The notes: a model not told the origin generated them from the sequence alone. 64,000 bases of DNA from Micavibrio_C sp965231165 (GCA_965231165.1 OZ246421.1:1550001-1614000), one strand, 5' to 3'. Counted from the first letter of the stretch, positions 8,744 to 18,462 are shown. A program made the numbers and translations.

Positions 8744-9619
8744 TTACACGCTGGCGGACTGCTCCTCCGTTTTACGTTCATCGGCTTTGCTGGGCTCTTC
8801 TTTGCTGCCTTTGCGTGCCTCTTTCTGCTGATAGAGGCCGACATCGGCGGCATTGAAAATCGTTTCGGCGCTGTCTCCGGCGGCAAATCCTTTGAGCCCG
8901 AGGCTGGCCCGGACGGGGATTTCTTCCCCGTGCCAGGCCAGCGACAGGTTGTTCAGCTTCCAGCCGATGCTTTGGGCACGGCTGGCGGCGTCACTCTTTG
9001 TCGTATGGGAGAGAAGCAACACGAATTCATCACCGCCCAGGCGCGCGGCGGCGTCCATGGCGCGGATTTCATTTTTCAGCGTACGTCCGACCAGACGCAG
9101 GGCGGCATCGCCCGCGAGGTGTCCGTAAGTGTCATTGATAGCTTTAAAGTTATCGAGATCAATCAGCACCAGCAGCCCGCCCTTGGTCAGGCCGCGTTTG
9201 CAGCGTTCCAGTTCACCGGTGAATGCGTCATAAAAGCCGCGACGGTTCAGCATGCCGGTCAGTTCATCGGTCGTGGCCACTTTCTCAAGCTGGCGAATGC
9301 GTTGTTCCTGTGCGAAAATCGTGTCTTCGGCCTGTTCGATCATGCCGTGCGCCTGTTTCAGCAGCGCCAGTGTCGCCGCCATGCTGCGTTCCCAGCCGTC
9401 TTTTTCGCGGGCATGCTGCTCCAGCGTTTCAAACAGTGATTGTGGATCGGCGGACTTGAATTCGAGCTTGAAGTTTTCCGGTTTCTTCCGGCTTTTGCTT
9501 TTTCTGATTTTTACGTCCGGACGGCTGGCCGCACCCGGCAGGACGACACCTGCCAGCGCGTTTCCGGCTGTCACGGCCATAGACGCCGTTTCGCTGTAAT
9601 TTACAATTTCAGTACTCAT
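8744..9619 (-). CDS. Diguanylate cyclase (GGDEF domain)
   Basis: It makes cyclic di-GMP from two GTP. The start is probably ATG 9619, nine bases inside the longest frame, because AGGG is then well spaced. The N-terminal 110 residues are variable and include a helical stretch around residues 60-120. The GGDEF domain follows: DELTGMLNRRGF, the LIDLDNFKAIND metal-binding motif, and the active-site signature RLGGDEF near residue 205. RAMD just before the signature fits the RxxD product-inhibition site. There is no transmembrane segment or recognisable sensor, so the input signal is unknown. Confidence 0.9.
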   Translation of the reverse strand: MSTEIVNYSETASMAVTAGNALAGVVLPGAASRPDVKIRKSKSRKKPENFKLEFKSADPQSLFETLEQHAREKDGWERSMAATLALLKQAHGMIEQAEDTIFAQEQRIRQLEKVATTDELTGMLNRRGFYDAFTGELERCKRGLTKGGLLVLIDLDNFKAINDTYGHLAGDAALRLVGRTLKNEIRAMDAAARLGGDEFVLLLSHTTKSDAASRAQSIGWKLNNLSLAWHGEEIPVRASLGLKGFAAGDSAETIFNAADVGLYQQKEARKGSKEEPSKADERKTEEQSASV

Positions 9620-9897
9620 GACATTCACCCTAACAATGAGATCACGTGACGTTGTTTTTTATATCGCCACACCCTTGTTTTTAAGTATTGCGAGCATTAT
9701 GCCATCTCAGATCGCCCCTTGATTATCATTCAATATCAATATGTTGTATATTATACCCTTTGCATAAGCCGGAGGGGGTAAGGAAGGCCGAAACCGCCCC
9801 TTGTGCCAAACTTGCCTAGTCAAAAATGTCCTGACGGGGAACGGCGCAAACGGGATCGCCCCTACCCGCCGCCGACTGAATGGCCTATACTGGAAGT

Positions 9898-10809
9898 ATG
9901 ACCCTGATTAAATCACTGCTGATCGCCGGATTGCTGGCCACGGTTTCAACACCGTCGCTGGCGGGCGCACGGCTGGATAAAACCGGGCGCGAAGCACTGG
10001 CCGCCCACAAGGCGCTTTATAATATCGAAATGACGTCAAAGCGCAGTTCGTCACAGGTGCTGAATATTCACGGCCAGATGTATTTCGCCCTGCAACCCTC
10101 GTGCGAGGCATGGTCAACCGATCACCGTTTCAACCTGTATTACGAATATGCCGACAGCCCGCCGATGCAGATTTCCAGCGATTTTACGACCTATGAACCG
10201 CTGGACGGCAAAAGTTTTGATTTCAATTCCCGGCGCAAACGCGATGGCGAAATGTATCAGGAGCTGCGCGGTACCGCCGTGCGCGATGAAGCCGGTCTGG
10301 CGCATGTGACCTACACCACGCCCGAGGGCTTGGCCTTTGACATGCCCCAGGGCGGCCTGTTCCCGATGGCGCATACCGCCGCGATGATGGACAGTATCCG
10401 CGCTGGCAGCAAAGTCTTTAACGCCGTGGTGTTTGACGGCAGTGATGAAGAAGGCCCGATCGAGATCAACACCATCGTCAACAAGCCCGTGACCATCCCA
10501 GCGGCGATGACGACAACGCCCGCCATCGACAGCACACTGGTCAGTTCCCCGGCGCACAGGGTGCGCATGGCGTTCTTCCCGATCAATGACGATAATCCTG
10601 CCGCCGATTACGAAATGGATGTCGTGCTGCATGATAACGGCGTCATCAGCGATATGAATGTCGATTACGGTGAATTTTCCGTATCGCAAAAACTGGTCGC
10701 CCTTGAGAAAGTGAATGCCCCTGCCTGCAACAATGAAGCGGCGTCCCCCGGTAAATCCGGCCCGCCCGCCGAGAAACCGCGCAAGAAGCTGTTCAAATTA
10801 ATTCCATAA
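9898..10809 (+). CDS. eipB: EipB-like envelope protein (DUF1849)
   Basis: This is a periplasmic protein of about 303 residues with a signal peptide (cleavage probably after SLA in STPSLAG). I used ATG 9898, since the six upstream codons do not look like protein. The family, characterised in Brucella as EipB, forms a beta-spiral structure and contributes to envelope integrity. Visible family traits are AHKALYNIEM near the mature N-terminus, Cys in SCEAW, and a late Cys in APACNN; in EipB two such Cys form a disulfide. It is monocistronic as far as I can see, with 269 bases of non-coding DNA upstream. Confidence 0.8.
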   Translation: MTLIKSLLIAGLLATVSTPSLAGARLDKTGREALAAHKALYNIEMTSKRSSSQVLNIHGQMYFALQPSCEAWSTDHRFNLYYEYADSPPMQISSDFTTYEPLDGKSFDFNSRRKRDGEMYQELRGTAVRDEAGLAHVTYTTPEGLAFDMPQGGLFPMAHTAAMMDSIRAGSKVFNAVVFDGSDEEGPIEINTIVNKPVTIPAAMTTTPAIDSTLVSSPAHRVRMAFFPINDDNPAADYEMDVVLHDNGVISDMNVDYGEFSVSQKLVALEKVNAPACNNEAASPGKSGPPAEKPRKKLFKLIP

Positions 10810-10950
10810 AGCGCGCATACGGGCATCTTCCCTCGACTTCGCTTCGCAAACACTCTAAAATTTAACTCTTTGGCAAACCTTACCCGGTTATGATGAATGC
10901 CGGGGAAAACAACAGGTTGCCAGCTTTAACCGGGGCAGCCATCACATCAG

Positions 10951-11331
10951 ATGAGTACATCCACAATGTCAAAAACAGTCCTGGTCGTCGAAGATAACGA
11001 GCTGAATATGAAGCTCTTCCATGACCTGCTCGAAGCGCACGGGATCAATACGATCGAAACCCGTAACGGCAAGGACGTGCTGGAACTGGCCCGCCAGAAC
11101 AAACCCGACCTGATCCTGATGGACATCCAACTGCCGGAAGTCTCGGGTCTGGACGTCACCAAATGGCTTAAGGCCGACGATGAACTCAAATCCATTCCCG
11201 TCATTGCCGTGACGGCCTTCGCCATGAAAGGCGACGAGCAGAAAATCCGCGAAGGCGGCTGCGAAGACTATATTTCCAAACCGATTTCCGTGACGCATTT
11301 CATGGAAGTCGTGCACAAATACCTTAAGTAA
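10951..11331 (+). CDS. divK: Single-domain response regulator DivK
   Basis: This is a stand-alone receiver domain of about 126 residues. Acidic pocket residues lie in VVEDNE, the phosphoacceptor Asp in LILMDIQLP (about residue 58), and the conserved Lys in YISKPIS. In alphaproteobacteria DivK is phosphorylated by PleC and DivJ and helps control CtrA and cell-cycle progression. Its position 27 bases before pleD is the classical arrangement and decides between DivK and other small receivers. Either ATG 10951 or the one five codons later could be used; neither has a clear ribosome site. Confidence 0.88.
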   Translation: MSTSTMSKTVLVVEDNELNMKLFHDLLEAHGINTIETRNGKDVLELARQNKPDLILMDIQLPEVSGLDVTKWLKADDELKSIPVIAVTAFAMKGDEQKIREGGCEDYISKPISVTHFMEVVHKYLK

Positions 11332-11358
11332 GCTGTAACCCAAGGGAACAGGCGAACC

Positions 11359-12786
11359 ATGTCTGCGCGTATTCTTGTCGTTGATGATATCCTGCCGAAC
11401 GTCAAGCTGCTGGAGGCCAAACTCAGCAGCGAGTATTACGACGTCCTGACCGCGACCAGCGGCGAAGAAGCCTTGCAACGCGTCGCGCAGGACAGCCCCG
11501 ACATAATCCTGCTTGATGTGATGATGCCCGGCATGGACGGTTTTGAAGTCTGCCGCCGGATCAAGGCCAACCCTGCTTATGCGCATATTCCCGTTGTGAT
11601 GGTCACAGCGCTGACCGATAATACCGATAAAGTGCGCGGGCTTGAGGCCGGTGCCGATGATTTCCTGTCCAAACCGGTCAACGATACCGCGCTGATGGCG
11701 CGTGTGCGTTCATTGGTACGCCTGAAAATGACCGTCGATGAATGGCGCGCACGTTCAAACACCGCCAACCAGCTCGGCATCGTGGAAGACAACACCACGG
11801 TGATGAGCGAGCGCGTCGAAGAAGCCCGCATCCTGATTATCGACGACCAGCAATTCGAAGCCGACAAGATCGCCGAGACCCTGCACCGCGACAATGATAT
11901 CGTCGTGCCGGTCGATAGCGGCATCAAGGCGATGGAACTGGTATCGGTGCATGATTTCGACCTTATCATCATCAGCCTGAACTTGAAAAACGAAGACGGG
12001 CTGCGCCTGTGTTCGCACCTGAAATCAAACGAACGCACACGCAGCGTACCAATTTTGATGGTCGCGACCGAAGACGATCTCGACCGCGTCGCCCGCGGCC
12101 TTGAAATCGGTGCCCATGACTATGTGATGCGTCCGGTGGACCGCAACGAAATTCTGGCACGTGCCCGTACGCAAATTCGCCGCCGCCGTTTTCAGGAACG
12201 GTTACAGGCCAATTATCAGGTCAGCCTGTCGATGGCACTGACCGATCCGCTTACCGGGCTTTATAACCGCCGCTATATGGAAGTGCACCTGCTGAAACTG
12301 ATCCAGAAGAACGCAGAGAACAAAAAAAATCTGTGTGTACTGCTGCTCGACATCGACCATTTCAAGAAAATCAACGACACCTACGGCCACGGCGTCGGGG
12401 ACGAGGTTTTGAAAACCATCGCCTTCCGTCTGAAAGACAGCCTGCGCAGTTTCGACCTTGTGGCGCGTCTGGGCGGCGAGGAATTCGTGGCCATCCTGCC
12501 CGATACGAACGAAGAAATGTCGCAATTCGTGGCAGAACGCCTGCGCCGCTCGATTGGCGAACGGCCGATCAAGTGCAGCGCGCCGGACGGTGAAATTACC
12601 GTAACAACATCTATCGGCGGCGCCTATATCGAACCGGGCGACCATACCGTGCAAGCCGTTATCGACCGCGCCGACAAGGTTTTATACGTCGCCAAGGAAA
12701 GCGGACGGAACTGTACAGTTTTTGAGAAATGGGGCAAACTGGACCAGGATCAATTCCGCCAGGAACCGCGCCCGATCATCGCGTAA
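11359..12786 (+). CDS. pleD: Response regulator diguanylate cyclase PleD
   Basis: The 475-residue protein has the PleD architecture: a first receiver with phosphoacceptor in IILLDVMMP (about residue 53), a second, degenerate receiver from about residue 155 to 275, and a C-terminal GGDEF domain. The degenerate receiver has IIISLNLKN where a phosphorylated Asp would be. The GGDEF domain shows DPLTGLYNRRYM, LLDIDHFKKIND and the active site RLGGEEF; RSFD before it matches the RxxD inhibitory site. In relatives, phosphorylation drives dimerisation and c-di-GMP synthesis at the swarmer-to-stalked transition. It lies downstream of divK and is probably co-transcribed. Confidence 0.93.
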   Translation: MSARILVVDDILPNVKLLEAKLSSEYYDVLTATSGEEALQRVAQDSPDIILLDVMMPGMDGFEVCRRIKANPAYAHIPVVMVTALTDNTDKVRGLEAGADDFLSKPVNDTALMARVRSLVRLKMTVDEWRARSNTANQLGIVEDNTTVMSERVEEARILIIDDQQFEADKIAETLHRDNDIVVPVDSGIKAMELVSVHDFDLIIISLNLKNEDGLRLCSHLKSNERTRSVPILMVATEDDLDRVARGLEIGAHDYVMRPVDRNEILARARTQIRRRRFQERLQANYQVSLSMALTDPLTGLYNRRYMEVHLLKLIQKNAENKKNLCVLLLDIDHFKKINDTYGHGVGDEVLKTIAFRLKDSLRSFDLVARLGGEEFVAILPDTNEEMSQFVAERLRRSIGERPIKCSAPDGEITVTTSIGGAYIEPGDHTVQAVIDRADKVLYVAKESGRNCTVFEKWGKLDQDQFRQEPRPIIA

Positions 12787-12846
12787 TACTACCTTTATAT
12801 ATTAAACTGCGGGCTGGTATCCATCAGCAGACGTCAAGAGGGGGAT

Positions 12847-13581
12847 ATGATGTCGGTCAAGCCATTTGGTGTTTTTCTTCTGAGTGCCGCTCTTCTCACA
12901 ATCGCGATCAGCAGCCATACGGCGCAGGCATCGGCACCCGTACCGGCAGCGCCCGTTGCCACAACCGCTACGCCGGAGCCTGCTGTGAATGTGGCGCTGG
13001 ACGAACTCAAGGACTCGATCAAACGCTGCTCTGAATTGCAGGATCGTGGCATCCGCATGTCATGTTACGATAAACTCTCACAGAGTCTTGGTTTCCTGAG
13101 CGCCGAAAAAATAGCGGAAGATCAAAAAACACTGGGCAAAATAGGCTTTTGGGACATCACAAGCAAAAAGAATATTGATGGCACCGCGCAAACAACCCTG
13201 CGCCTCGAATCCAGCAACACGATCAAATCACGCACCGGCACTGAGCGCAATGTGGCGCTGGTGATACGTTGCACCCCCGGAAAAACGGAAGTTTTTCTTG
13301 ACTGGAAAGCGCCTGTTACTGGCTCAACAAGCGCAAATAAAACCACAACCACAGTGACTTACTATCTAAACGGCAGCGAAAAAATTAACGAGAACTGGGA
13401 AATTTCATCCGATCTATACGCCATCTTTGCTCTTGATCCGGCGGCCTTTATTCGCAATATCATGAAAAAACAAAAACTGACGATAGGTATCACGCCTTAT
13501 GGCTCTTATATTCAGAACGCTATCTTCGATGTCACCGGCGCCGATGGTGCCATCGATGTCATCGTCAAAACCTGCTACTAA
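12847..13581 (+). CDS. Secreted protein with VasI/TagO-like domain
   Basis: The product is about 244 residues with a signal peptide (FLLSAALLTIAISSHTAQA). The mature part begins with an RCSELQDRGIRMSCYDKLSQ block, then FWDITSK, VALVIRCTPGKTEVFLDW, and a Cys as the penultimate residue. This order of C...R..CYD, W.I, RC..g.TE and a terminal Cys matches the family annotated as type VI secretion accessory protein VasI/TagO. No other type VI genes are in view, and such domains also occur alone, so I do not infer secretion. A GAGGGGG ribosome site suits the second of two adjacent ATGs (12850). Confidence 0.6.
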   Translation: MMSVKPFGVFLLSAALLTIAISSHTAQASAPVPAAPVATTATPEPAVNVALDELKDSIKRCSELQDRGIRMSCYDKLSQSLGFLSAEKIAEDQKTLGKIGFWDITSKKNIDGTAQTTLRLESSNTIKSRTGTERNVALVIRCTPGKTEVFLDWKAPVTGSTSANKTTTTVTYYLNGSEKINENWEISSDLYAIFALDPAAFIRNIMKKQKLTIGITPYGSYIQNAIFDVTGADGAIDVIVKTCY

Positions 13582-14408
13582 AGTGCCAGATCGGCAGAGC
13601 GGGCGATAAACTCCGGGTTGCGGAATTGATTGTCCGCTCTGCCATAAAGCAACGGTTGCCCCTGTAAATCCTCAAGTACGCCGCCCGCCGCGCGCAGGAT
13701 GGCATCTCCCGCCGCCGTGTCCCATTCCGATGTTTCGCCGAAGCGCGGATAAAGATCGGCTTTCCCGGCAGCGACAAAGCATATCTTCAGAGAACTGCCC
13801 ACGCCCATACGCTTGGCAATCTTATGATTTTGCAGAAAGGCATCCATCTTTGCTGTGCTGCCATGGCTTTTGCTGACCACAACGGTCAGACCGCCATGCG
13901 GCGGCCTGCGGGTTTTGATCGCCTTGTCCTTATCGGTATCCGCCAGCCAGCGCACGGCCGTCCCGGGACCGCAGGCGGCATAAACCTCGCCACGTGCGGG
14001 CGCGCAGATCACACCGATGACCGGAACACCCTTGTGAATGAGCGCGATATTCACCGTATAATCCTTGTTGCCGTCCTTGAACTGCAACGTGCCGTCCAGC
14101 GGATCGACCAGCCAGAAATATTCTTGGCCATCAAGGGATGGAATTTCACCGCGGGCAATGGCCTCTTCACCCACCACAGGTACATCGGGCAGCATCTCTT
14201 TCAGCTCTTTGGTAATATAAGCCTCGGCTTCTGTATCAGCCTGCGTAAGCGGCGAACCGTCTGTTTTGACCTGATACTGGCTTTGGTCCATACCCGCTTC
14301 ATCAAAATATTGAAGCGTGATTTCACCTGCCTGCAGGGCAATCCGGCGCACCATGTTGCAAAGCGCCTGCGGATGTTTCAGCAATTTCAATGAAGAGTCA
14401 GAAAGCAC
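13578..14408 (-). CDS. cysQ: 3'(2'),5'-bisphosphate nucleotidase CysQ
   Basis: It removes the 3' phosphate of PAP or PAPS, recycling the by-product of sulfotransferase or PAPS reductase reactions. I chose GTG 14408: GGAGGAA lies six bases upstream, inside the end of cysNC, giving an 11-base overlap with that gene; the frame is open ten codons further. Inositol-monophosphatase-superfamily metal sites are clear: GSPLTQAD, VVGEEAI, WLVDPLDGT and WDTAAGDAIL. The product has about 276 residues, the CysQ size. Overlap with cysNC and cysD strongly supports the substrate assignment. Confidence 0.9.
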   Translation of the reverse strand: MLSDSSLKLLKHPQALCNMVRRIALQAGEITLQYFDEAGMDQSQYQVKTDGSPLTQADTEAEAYITKELKEMLPDVPVVGEEAIARGEIPSLDGQEYFWLVDPLDGTLQFKDGNKDYTVNIALIHKGVPVIGVICAPARGEVYAACGPGTAVRWLADTDKDKAIKTRRPPHGGLTVVVSKSHGSTAKMDAFLQNHKIAKRMGVGSSLKICFVAAGKADLYPRFGETSEWDTAAGDAILRAAGGVLEDLQGQPLLYGRADNQFRNPEFIARSADLAL

Positions 14409-16296
14409 GGGATGTTTCCTCCGGAGGGGTAAGCGCACTATGATTTTCTATATAGGACAATATCTGCGACAAGCAGGCATCAATATCGGCGCGAGCCGTA
14501 TCAATCACCAAGTCCGGATTCTCCGGCACCTCGTAAGGCGAATCAATGCCGGTGAAATCGGCGATTTCCCCGGCGCGCGCTTTGCGGTAAAGACCCTTGG
14601 GATCGCGTTTTTCGCACACGGACAGATCGGCCTTGATATAAATTTCATGGAAACGCTCACCAGCAGCGCGGCGCGCACGTTCGCGGTCCTCATGGAACGG
14701 CGATATGAAAGCGGTAATCACGATCAAACCGGCCTCCGCCATCAGCGCCGCCACTTCACCCACGCGCCTTATATTTTCGCTGCGGTCTTCTGGCGAGAAA
14801 CCAAGGTCGGCGCACAAACGTCGGCGCACATTATCACCGTCCAGCACATAGACGCGGCGGCCACGGGCAAATAATTCTTTTTCGAGCAGCATCGCCAGCG
14901 TCGATTTTCCAGCGCCTGAAAATCCCGTCAACCAGAACACGCACCCCTTGTGCCCGGTGCGCATGATGCGGTCTTCGTAGGACACCAGATGATGGACAGC
15001 GTGGATATTCGTGGCCTTAGGCTGCGTCAGACGCCGCTGGTCGGCATAGCCTTCCATGCTGATGGTGCCGCCGCCCGCCAGATCGTGACCATGATAGAGA
15101 ACGACCCTGCCGGTGCGGTCATAGACATCATAGGAATCTATCGGCAATAAATTGCGGGCGCGCAGCGTGATTTCAGCCACCGCGCCCGATGGCACGTCAA
15201 CGGCGACACTGTCACGCGCCAGCGTCTGCGTATCGATCACGCTATCGATAGATTGCACTGTCACGGGCGCTTCGTGCGTGGCGTAGCGGATTGTATAACT
15301 ATTGCCCACCTTCAACGGCTCCGGCGACAGCCAGAACAGGCGCACACGGAAAATATTTGATAGCGCGGGCATATTGATTTCATGGCTGGCGATCTGGCCA
15401 CGCTCGACAAAAACCGGCTGATCGAGAGTCACGCCCACCACCTCCCCGGCATGCGCCTCCGTTTTATGCGCATCGTCCGGCCAGACGCGCAGCGCCGTGA
15501 CGACGGCCTTGCTGCCACTGGGCGAAAATACCAGCGTGTCGCCTTTTTTTAGAGTACCGCTTTCCACGCGCCCGACGATCACGCGCTCGTCGCCGAATTT
15601 ATAAACGTCCTGCACCGGAAAGCGCAGCGGCAACGCCACAGAAGGCGGGTGAATTTCAAAACCATCCAGCGTTTCCATCACTGTCAGGCCTGCATACCAG
15701 TCCAGCTTGTCACCACGCCCTGCAACCATCGCGCCGGTACGTGCTGAAACAGGGATGACATGCGTCGGCACAATACCCAGAGACGACAGGTAAGTTTCAA
15801 TCTGTGTTTTCACCTGATTGAATTTTTCAGGATCGTGACCGGCCAGGTCCATCTTGTTGACGATAACGGCGACCTGTTTCAATCCTAACAGATGCAGCAG
15901 ATAGGCATGGCGCTTGGTCTGCTCCTTCACGCCCTCAACGGCATCAATCACCAAAAAAGCGGCGGCGGCGGCGGCGGCACCAGATACCATGTTTTTCAAA
16001 AATTCGCGGTGCCCGGGCGCATCGATAATCACATAGTCGCGCTTGCCGGTTTTAAAGCGGATCTGCGTTGTATCAATGGTCACGTTCTGGTCACGCTCGG
16101 CCTGAAATGCATCGAGCACAAACGACCATTCAATATCTTCCAGCCCTCGCCGCGCCGCCATCTTTTGCAGTTCCGCATGCTTGCCTGCGGGCAGACTGTC
16201 GGTATCGTACAGCAAACGCCCGATCAGCGTCGATTTTCCATGATCAACATGACCGACGATAACGATGGGTAATAGCTGGCGATGAGTGGACAACAT
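14398..16296 (-). CDS. cysNC: Bifunctional sulfate adenylyltransferase subunit 1 / adenylylsulfate kinase
   Basis: The 632-residue fusion makes PAPS from sulfate in two steps together with CysD. The N-terminal 430 residues are an EF-Tu-like GTPase (CysN): P-loop GHVDHGKST, DAPGHREF and NKMD are intact. The C-terminal 190 residues are APS kinase (CysC) with P-loop GFSGAGKST and the DGDNVRRRL motif. The start ATG overlaps the cysD stop by one base (TGATG), so translation is probably coupled. Fused CysNC enzymes, like nodulation NodQ, are common in alphaproteobacteria and serve assimilation or sulfation. Confidence 0.95.
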   Translation of the reverse strand: MLSTHRQLLPIVIVGHVDHGKSTLIGRLLYDTDSLPAGKHAELQKMAARRGLEDIEWSFVLDAFQAERDQNVTIDTTQIRFKTGKRDYVIIDAPGHREFLKNMVSGAAAAAAAFLVIDAVEGVKEQTKRHAYLLHLLGLKQVAVIVNKMDLAGHDPEKFNQVKTQIETYLSSLGIVPTHVIPVSARTGAMVAGRGDKLDWYAGLTVMETLDGFEIHPPSVALPLRFPVQDVYKFGDERVIVGRVESGTLKKGDTLVFSPSGSKAVVTALRVWPDDAHKTEAHAGEVVGVTLDQPVFVERGQIASHEINMPALSNIFRVRLFWLSPEPLKVGNSYTIRYATHEAPVTVQSIDSVIDTQTLARDSVAVDVPSGAVAEITLRARNLLPIDSYDVYDRTGRVVLYHGHDLAGGGTISMEGYADQRRLTQPKATNIHAVHHLVSYEDRIMRTGHKGCVFWLTGFSGAGKSTLAMLLEKELFARGRRVYVLDGDNVRRRLCADLGFSPEDRSENIRRVGEVAALMAEAGLIVITAFISPFHEDRERARRAAGERFHEIYIKADLSVCEKRDPKGLYRKARAGEIADFTGIDSPYEVPENPDLVIDTARADIDACLSQILSYIENHSALTPPEETSRAF

Positions 16297-17093
16297 CACA
16301 TATACCCCCGTGTGCGCAAGATTTCGAAACTCTCTTCGGATTCGTGGTCCATGGCGCGGCCTGCGCGTTCGGGGTTTTGCGTCGTTTCCAGTTCGCGAAT
16401 GATATCGTCAATCGTGGCAGCATCGCTGTCGATGGGGAAGGTGATGTTCTTCTCACCCAACGAACGGTAACGCTTGCCATCGCGCGCGAAATAAAGCGGT
16501 ACGCAGGGAATATTCTCGCGCTGGGTGTAACGCCATATATCCAGCTCCGTCCAGTGCAGCAGCGGATGAATGCGCAGATGACAGCCATCGGGCACATCGG
16601 TTTTGTACTGGTCCCAGAATTCCGCCGGTTGGTCTTTGAAGTCCCAGCCGCCTTCGAGCGTACGCGGCGAGAAGACGCGTTCTTTGGCGCGTAAGGCCTG
16701 TTCATCGCGGCGAATGCCGGCGATGATGCCGCGATATTTTTCCCGTTGCAGCAGGTTCTTCAAGCCCTCGGTTTTGCGCATGGCGGCGCGGGTGGCAGGC
16801 GGCAGCGCCGGATCCATCGCGCTTTCGGGCGGGCATTGTTCATTGATAATAGGTAAATCCCATTCTTTGGTCAGCCGGTCGCGGAATTGATAGACCTCGG
16901 GCAACTCCATGCCGGTATCGAGCAGGACCAGCGGAAATGGCACCCGGCCAAAGAACGCCTTGCGCACCAGCCACAACAGCGCGGTTGAATCCTTGCCGAT
17001 TGACCATAGCATGGCCAACGGATGAATGCGGTTATACGCCTCACGCAGGATATAAACCGACCGGGCTTCCAGATCATCCAGCGAGGCGTTCAT
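16296..17093 (-). CDS. cysD: Sulfate adenylyltransferase subunit 2
   Basis: This is the ATP-pyrophosphatase subunit that forms adenosine 5'-phosphosulfate with CysN. I trimmed the start to ATG 17093 (MNASLDDLEARSVYILRE), which is where the family begins; the upstream 22 codons run into ugd. That gives 265 residues, slightly shorter than E. coli CysD. The SIGKDSTALL segment corresponds to the PP-loop SxGKDS motif, and LLDTGMELPEVY and IAGIRRDEQALRAKER are conserved. It lies 13 bases after the ugd stop and overlaps cysNC. Confidence 0.94.
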   Translation of the reverse strand: MNASLDDLEARSVYILREAYNRIHPLAMLWSIGKDSTALLWLVRKAFFGRVPFPLVLLDTGMELPEVYQFRDRLTKEWDLPIINEQCPPESAMDPALPPATRAAMRKTEGLKNLLQREKYRGIIAGIRRDEQALRAKERVFSPRTLEGGWDFKDQPAEFWDQYKTDVPDGCHLRIHPLLHWTELDIWRYTQRENIPCVPLYFARDGKRYRSLGEKNITFPIDSDAATIDDIIRELETTQNPERAGRAMDHESEESFEILRTRGYM

Positions 17094-17106
17094 GCAGGTC
17101 CTGTTC

Positions 17107-18462
17107 TTATGAAATGGAACGTAATTTTTCCCGCGCCACGCCTTTGTCCGGCAGAACATCGGGACGGCCTATTGAGCTGTAATGGAAACCCTTGCCCTCC
17201 ATTTCCTCGCATTTATAAATATTGCGAAGATCAAGAAGACGGCGCGCTTTCATCACACTGCCGATACGCTCAAGATCGAGCGCGCGGAATTCGTTCCATT
17301 CGGTGATGATCACCAGCACGTCGCTGCCCTGCGCCACTTCGTAGGCGTCTTTGCACCAGACGACATCCTGAAGATGTTTTTGCGCCTGTTCCATCGCCAC
17401 CGGATCGAAAGCCGCGACAATAGCGCCCGCCTCCTGCAACAGCGGAATGATCGTCAACGCGGGCGCTTCGCGCACATCGTCTGTTTCCGGCTTGAACGCC
17501 ACACCCAGAACGCCGATACGCTTGCCGGTAACATCGCCGCCGCAAGCCTGCATGATGCGCTCAGCCATTTCACGCTGGCGTTCGGCGTTGATCTGCACAA
17601 CGGCTTCAACAATGCGCTGATGCGCGCCCAGCACTTCGCCGGTCTGTACCAGCGCCAGCGTGTCCTTGGGGAAGCAAGAACCGCCATAACCGGGGCCGGG
17701 ATGCAGGAATTTCTTGCCAATGCGGTTATCCATGCCGATGGCGCGCGCGACATCCTGCACGTCGGCACCGGCTTTTTCGCACAGATTGGCGATTTCATTG
17801 ATAAAGGTGATCTTGGTGGCGAGGAACGCGTTCGCTGCGTATTTGATAATCTCGGCAGTCTCGCGTCCGGTGAAAACGATCGGCGTTTCATTGAGGAACA
17901 GCGGGCGATAAACTTCCTTCATCACTTTCTGCGCGCGTTCCGACGTCAGGCCGACGACCACACGGTCAGGGCGCATGAAATCGCTGATCGCCGCCCCTTC
18001 GCGCAGGAATTCGGGGTTAGACGCCATATCGAAATCGGCATCGGGGCGCACTTCGCGAATAATGCGCTCGATTTCACGCGATGTGCCCACCGGTACGGTC
18101 GATTTGGTTACCACGACGGTATAGCCCGTCATCGCTTCGGCAATTTCACGTGCGGCCTGATAGGCTTGCGAGAGGTCGGCATGACCATCCGTGGCGCGTG
18201 GCGGCGTACCGACGGCAATGAACACCACTTCGGCATCACTGACGGCTGATTTCAGGTCGTTGGTGAAGGTAATGCGTTTACTCTCGATCTGGCGGGCAAG
18301 CAATTCATCAAGGCCCGGCTCATAGATCGGTGATTTGCCCTGACGCAAACGGGTAATCTTGCTGTCGTCCTTATCGACGCAGGCGACCTGATGACCGAAC
18401 TCGGCAAAGCAGGTTCCTGAAACCAGACCGACATAACCCGTACCAATCACAGCAATACGCAT
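17107..18462 (-). CDS. ugd: UDP-glucose 6-dehydrogenase
   Basis: It oxidises UDP-glucose twice with NAD+ to UDP-glucuronate, a precursor of acidic surface polysaccharides. The 451-residue protein has the N-terminal Rossmann motif GTGYVGLVSG, the conserved Glu in SNPEFLREG, the catalytic Lys in IKYAANAFLATKI and the catalytic Cys in GYGGSCFPKDT. The C-terminal UDP-binding domain includes GVAFKPETDDVREAPA. It is the first gene of a leftward run with cysD, cysNC and cysQ, which suggests that UDP-glucuronate and PAPS are needed together, for instance for a sulfated polysaccharide. That link is inference. Confidence 0.95.
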   Translation of the reverse strand: MRIAVIGTGYVGLVSGTCFAEFGHQVACVDKDDSKITRLRQGKSPIYEPGLDELLARQIESKRITFTNDLKSAVSDAEVVFIAVGTPPRATDGHADLSQAYQAAREIAEAMTGYTVVVTKSTVPVGTSREIERIIREVRPDADFDMASNPEFLREGAAISDFMRPDRVVVGLTSERAQKVMKEVYRPLFLNETPIVFTGRETAEIIKYAANAFLATKITFINEIANLCEKAGADVQDVARAIGMDNRIGKKFLHPGPGYGGSCFPKDTLALVQTGEVLGAHQRIVEAVVQINAERQREMAERIMQACGGDVTGKRIGVLGVAFKPETDDVREAPALTIIPLLQEAGAIVAAFDPVAMEQAQKHLQDVVWCKDAYEVAQGSDVLVIITEWNEFRALDLERIGSVMKARRLLDLRNIYKCEEMEGKGFHYSSIGRPDVLPDKGVAREKLRSIS

